Below, piece by piece: positions 22,837 to 23,418 of a stretch of DNA of 23,418 nucleotides. Positions within the stretch are counted from its first letter, which is position 1; each line of letters begins with the position of its first letter. The translations under genes and the position numbers were made by a program. The notes under the pieces are model-generated. The model had not been told where the DNA came from. It was given only the letters and a program-made list of their open reading frames with translations, and ran no database searches. Source of the DNA: JBDKJS01 sp039806065. Lineage in GTDB: Bacteria; Bacteroidota; Bacteroidia; AKYH767-A; 2013-40CM-41-45. The stretch is from the NCBI GenBank assembly GCA_039806065.1, contig JBDKJS010000162.1, positions 1 to 23,418 of the forward strand, in the 5' to 3' direction.

Positions 22837-23418
22837 ATGATTAAAATAGGAATAGACATAATGGGCGGTGATTATGCACCGCTCCAAACCACACTAGGTG
22901 CAATAGAGGCTATGCAAGCTTTTCCACCAGAGGTGCGTGTGGTGCTCATTGGTGATGAAGCAGCAATTCACTCTATATTAGACAATAATAAAGTCTCAGC
23001 TGCTCGCTTTGACATCATTCCTACCACCGAAGTGATAGGGATGGCCGAACATCCAACCAAAGCAATCCAACAAAAACCAAATTCCAGTATAGCAGTAGGC
23101 TTCCAAATGTTAAAAGATGGTAGCCTTGACGCATTCAGCAGCGCGGGTAATACTGGTGCTATGCTGGTAGGAGCCATGTTCAGTGTAAAGGCAATTCCAG
23201 GAATTTTACGGCCATGTATCAGTACCGTATTGCCCAAACCAGATGGCGGATACGGACTATTGCTCGATGTAGGAGTTAATGCTGATTGTAAACCTGAAAT
23301 CCTATACCAGTTTGCAATCTTAGGTTCGCTCTATGCCAAGCACGTACATACTATCAATGATCCCAAAGTTGCGTTAATGAATATAGGTGAAGAAGAGGAA
23401 AAGGGAAATATACTGGCA
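22837..23418 (+). CDS. plsX: Phosphate acyltransferase PlsX, 5' part (runs off the right edge)
   Basis: The ATG at 22837 opens a frame of 194 codons with no stop before the window ends. PlsX converts acyl-ACP and phosphate to acyl-phosphate, the first step of glycerophospholipid synthesis with PlsY; it is a peripheral membrane enzyme. The visible part carries family motifs: GIDIMGGDYAP (5-15), the SAGNTGAMLVGA turn near residues 103-114, LPKPDGGYGLLLDVGVNADCKP near residues 132-153 and NIGEEEEKGN near the edge. About 194 of the usual 310-340 residues are present. It follows rpmF by 23 bases. In many bacteria fabH comes next, outside this window. Positions are read directly from the bases. Confidence 0.96.
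   Translation, partial: MIKIGIDIMGGDYAPLQTTLGAIEAMQAFPPEVRVVLIGDEAAIHSILDNNKVSAARFDIIPTTEVIGMAEHPTKAIQQKPNSSIAVGFQMLKDGSLDAFSSAGNTGAMLVGAMFSVKAIPGILRPCISTVLPKPDGGYGLLLDVGVNADCKPEILYQFAILGSLYAKHVHTINDPKVALMNIGEEEEKGNILA

Overview
The window looks like chromosomal core DNA of a Bacteroidota bacterium, probably of the Chitinophagales/Sphingobacteriia side. This rests on low G+C, type IX secretion (T9SS) sorting domains of both type A and type B, DUF4292 and DUF47/Pit families, single-domain response regulators of the Bacteroidota type, A-rich leaders with few Shine-Dalgarno sites, and several matches to the phylum's -33 TTTG / -7 TAnnTTTG promoter. The L32 protein, which starts MPNPKHRHS and has lost its zinc ribbon, points the same way. 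The genus cannot be named from the sequence. I see no tRNA, rRNA, insertion sequence, prophage or CRISPR array.

Layout. 1-1191 (+) is the 3' part of an M16 (insulinase-type) peptidase gene, closed by a bidirectional terminator at 1217-1244. 1263-6850 (-) is a tightly packed envelope operon read right to left: polysaccharide flippase, dUTPase (dut), a sugar-phosphate nucleotidyltransferase with a left-handed beta-helix tail, a TPR lipoprotein and a DUF4292 lipoprotein. Some of its junctions overlap and two of its genes start with TTG. 7104-8829 (+) is a DUF47 (PhoU-like) gene followed by a Pit-type phosphate transporter, ending in a clear terminator.

8990-12715 (+) and 14723-18781 (+) encode two very large secreted proteins. 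The first (1241 aa) has an unrecognised cysteine-rich N-terminal region, an Ig-like segment, about five SprB-like repeats and a type A sorting domain. The second (1352 aa) has degenerate units of about 100 aa, eight tandem 51-aa repeats and a type B (gliding-motility-type) sorting domain. aspS (12724-14463, -) lies between them, convergent with the first and divergent from the second.

18840-19442 (-) is an outer-membrane beta-barrel protein, divergent from tadA (19532-19975, +) across a short region with two good promoters. 19965-21407 (-) carries two orphan CheY-like response regulators and a minimal secreted protein that is little more than a type B sorting domain. 21556-21975 (+) is a bacilliredoxin (BrxA/BrxB family). 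Last comes the conserved DUF177 (YceD) - rpmF - plsX cluster; plsX runs off the right edge and has no stop codon in the window.

Most of the content is housekeeping or known families. The less explained parts are the N-terminal region of the 1241-aa protein, the repeat architecture of the 1352-aa protein, the sorting-domain-only protein, the co-transcribed lipoprotein pair behind the flippase, and a promoter whose -33 box sits in a terminator loop. I did not find a convincing new multi-gene defence or mobile system.
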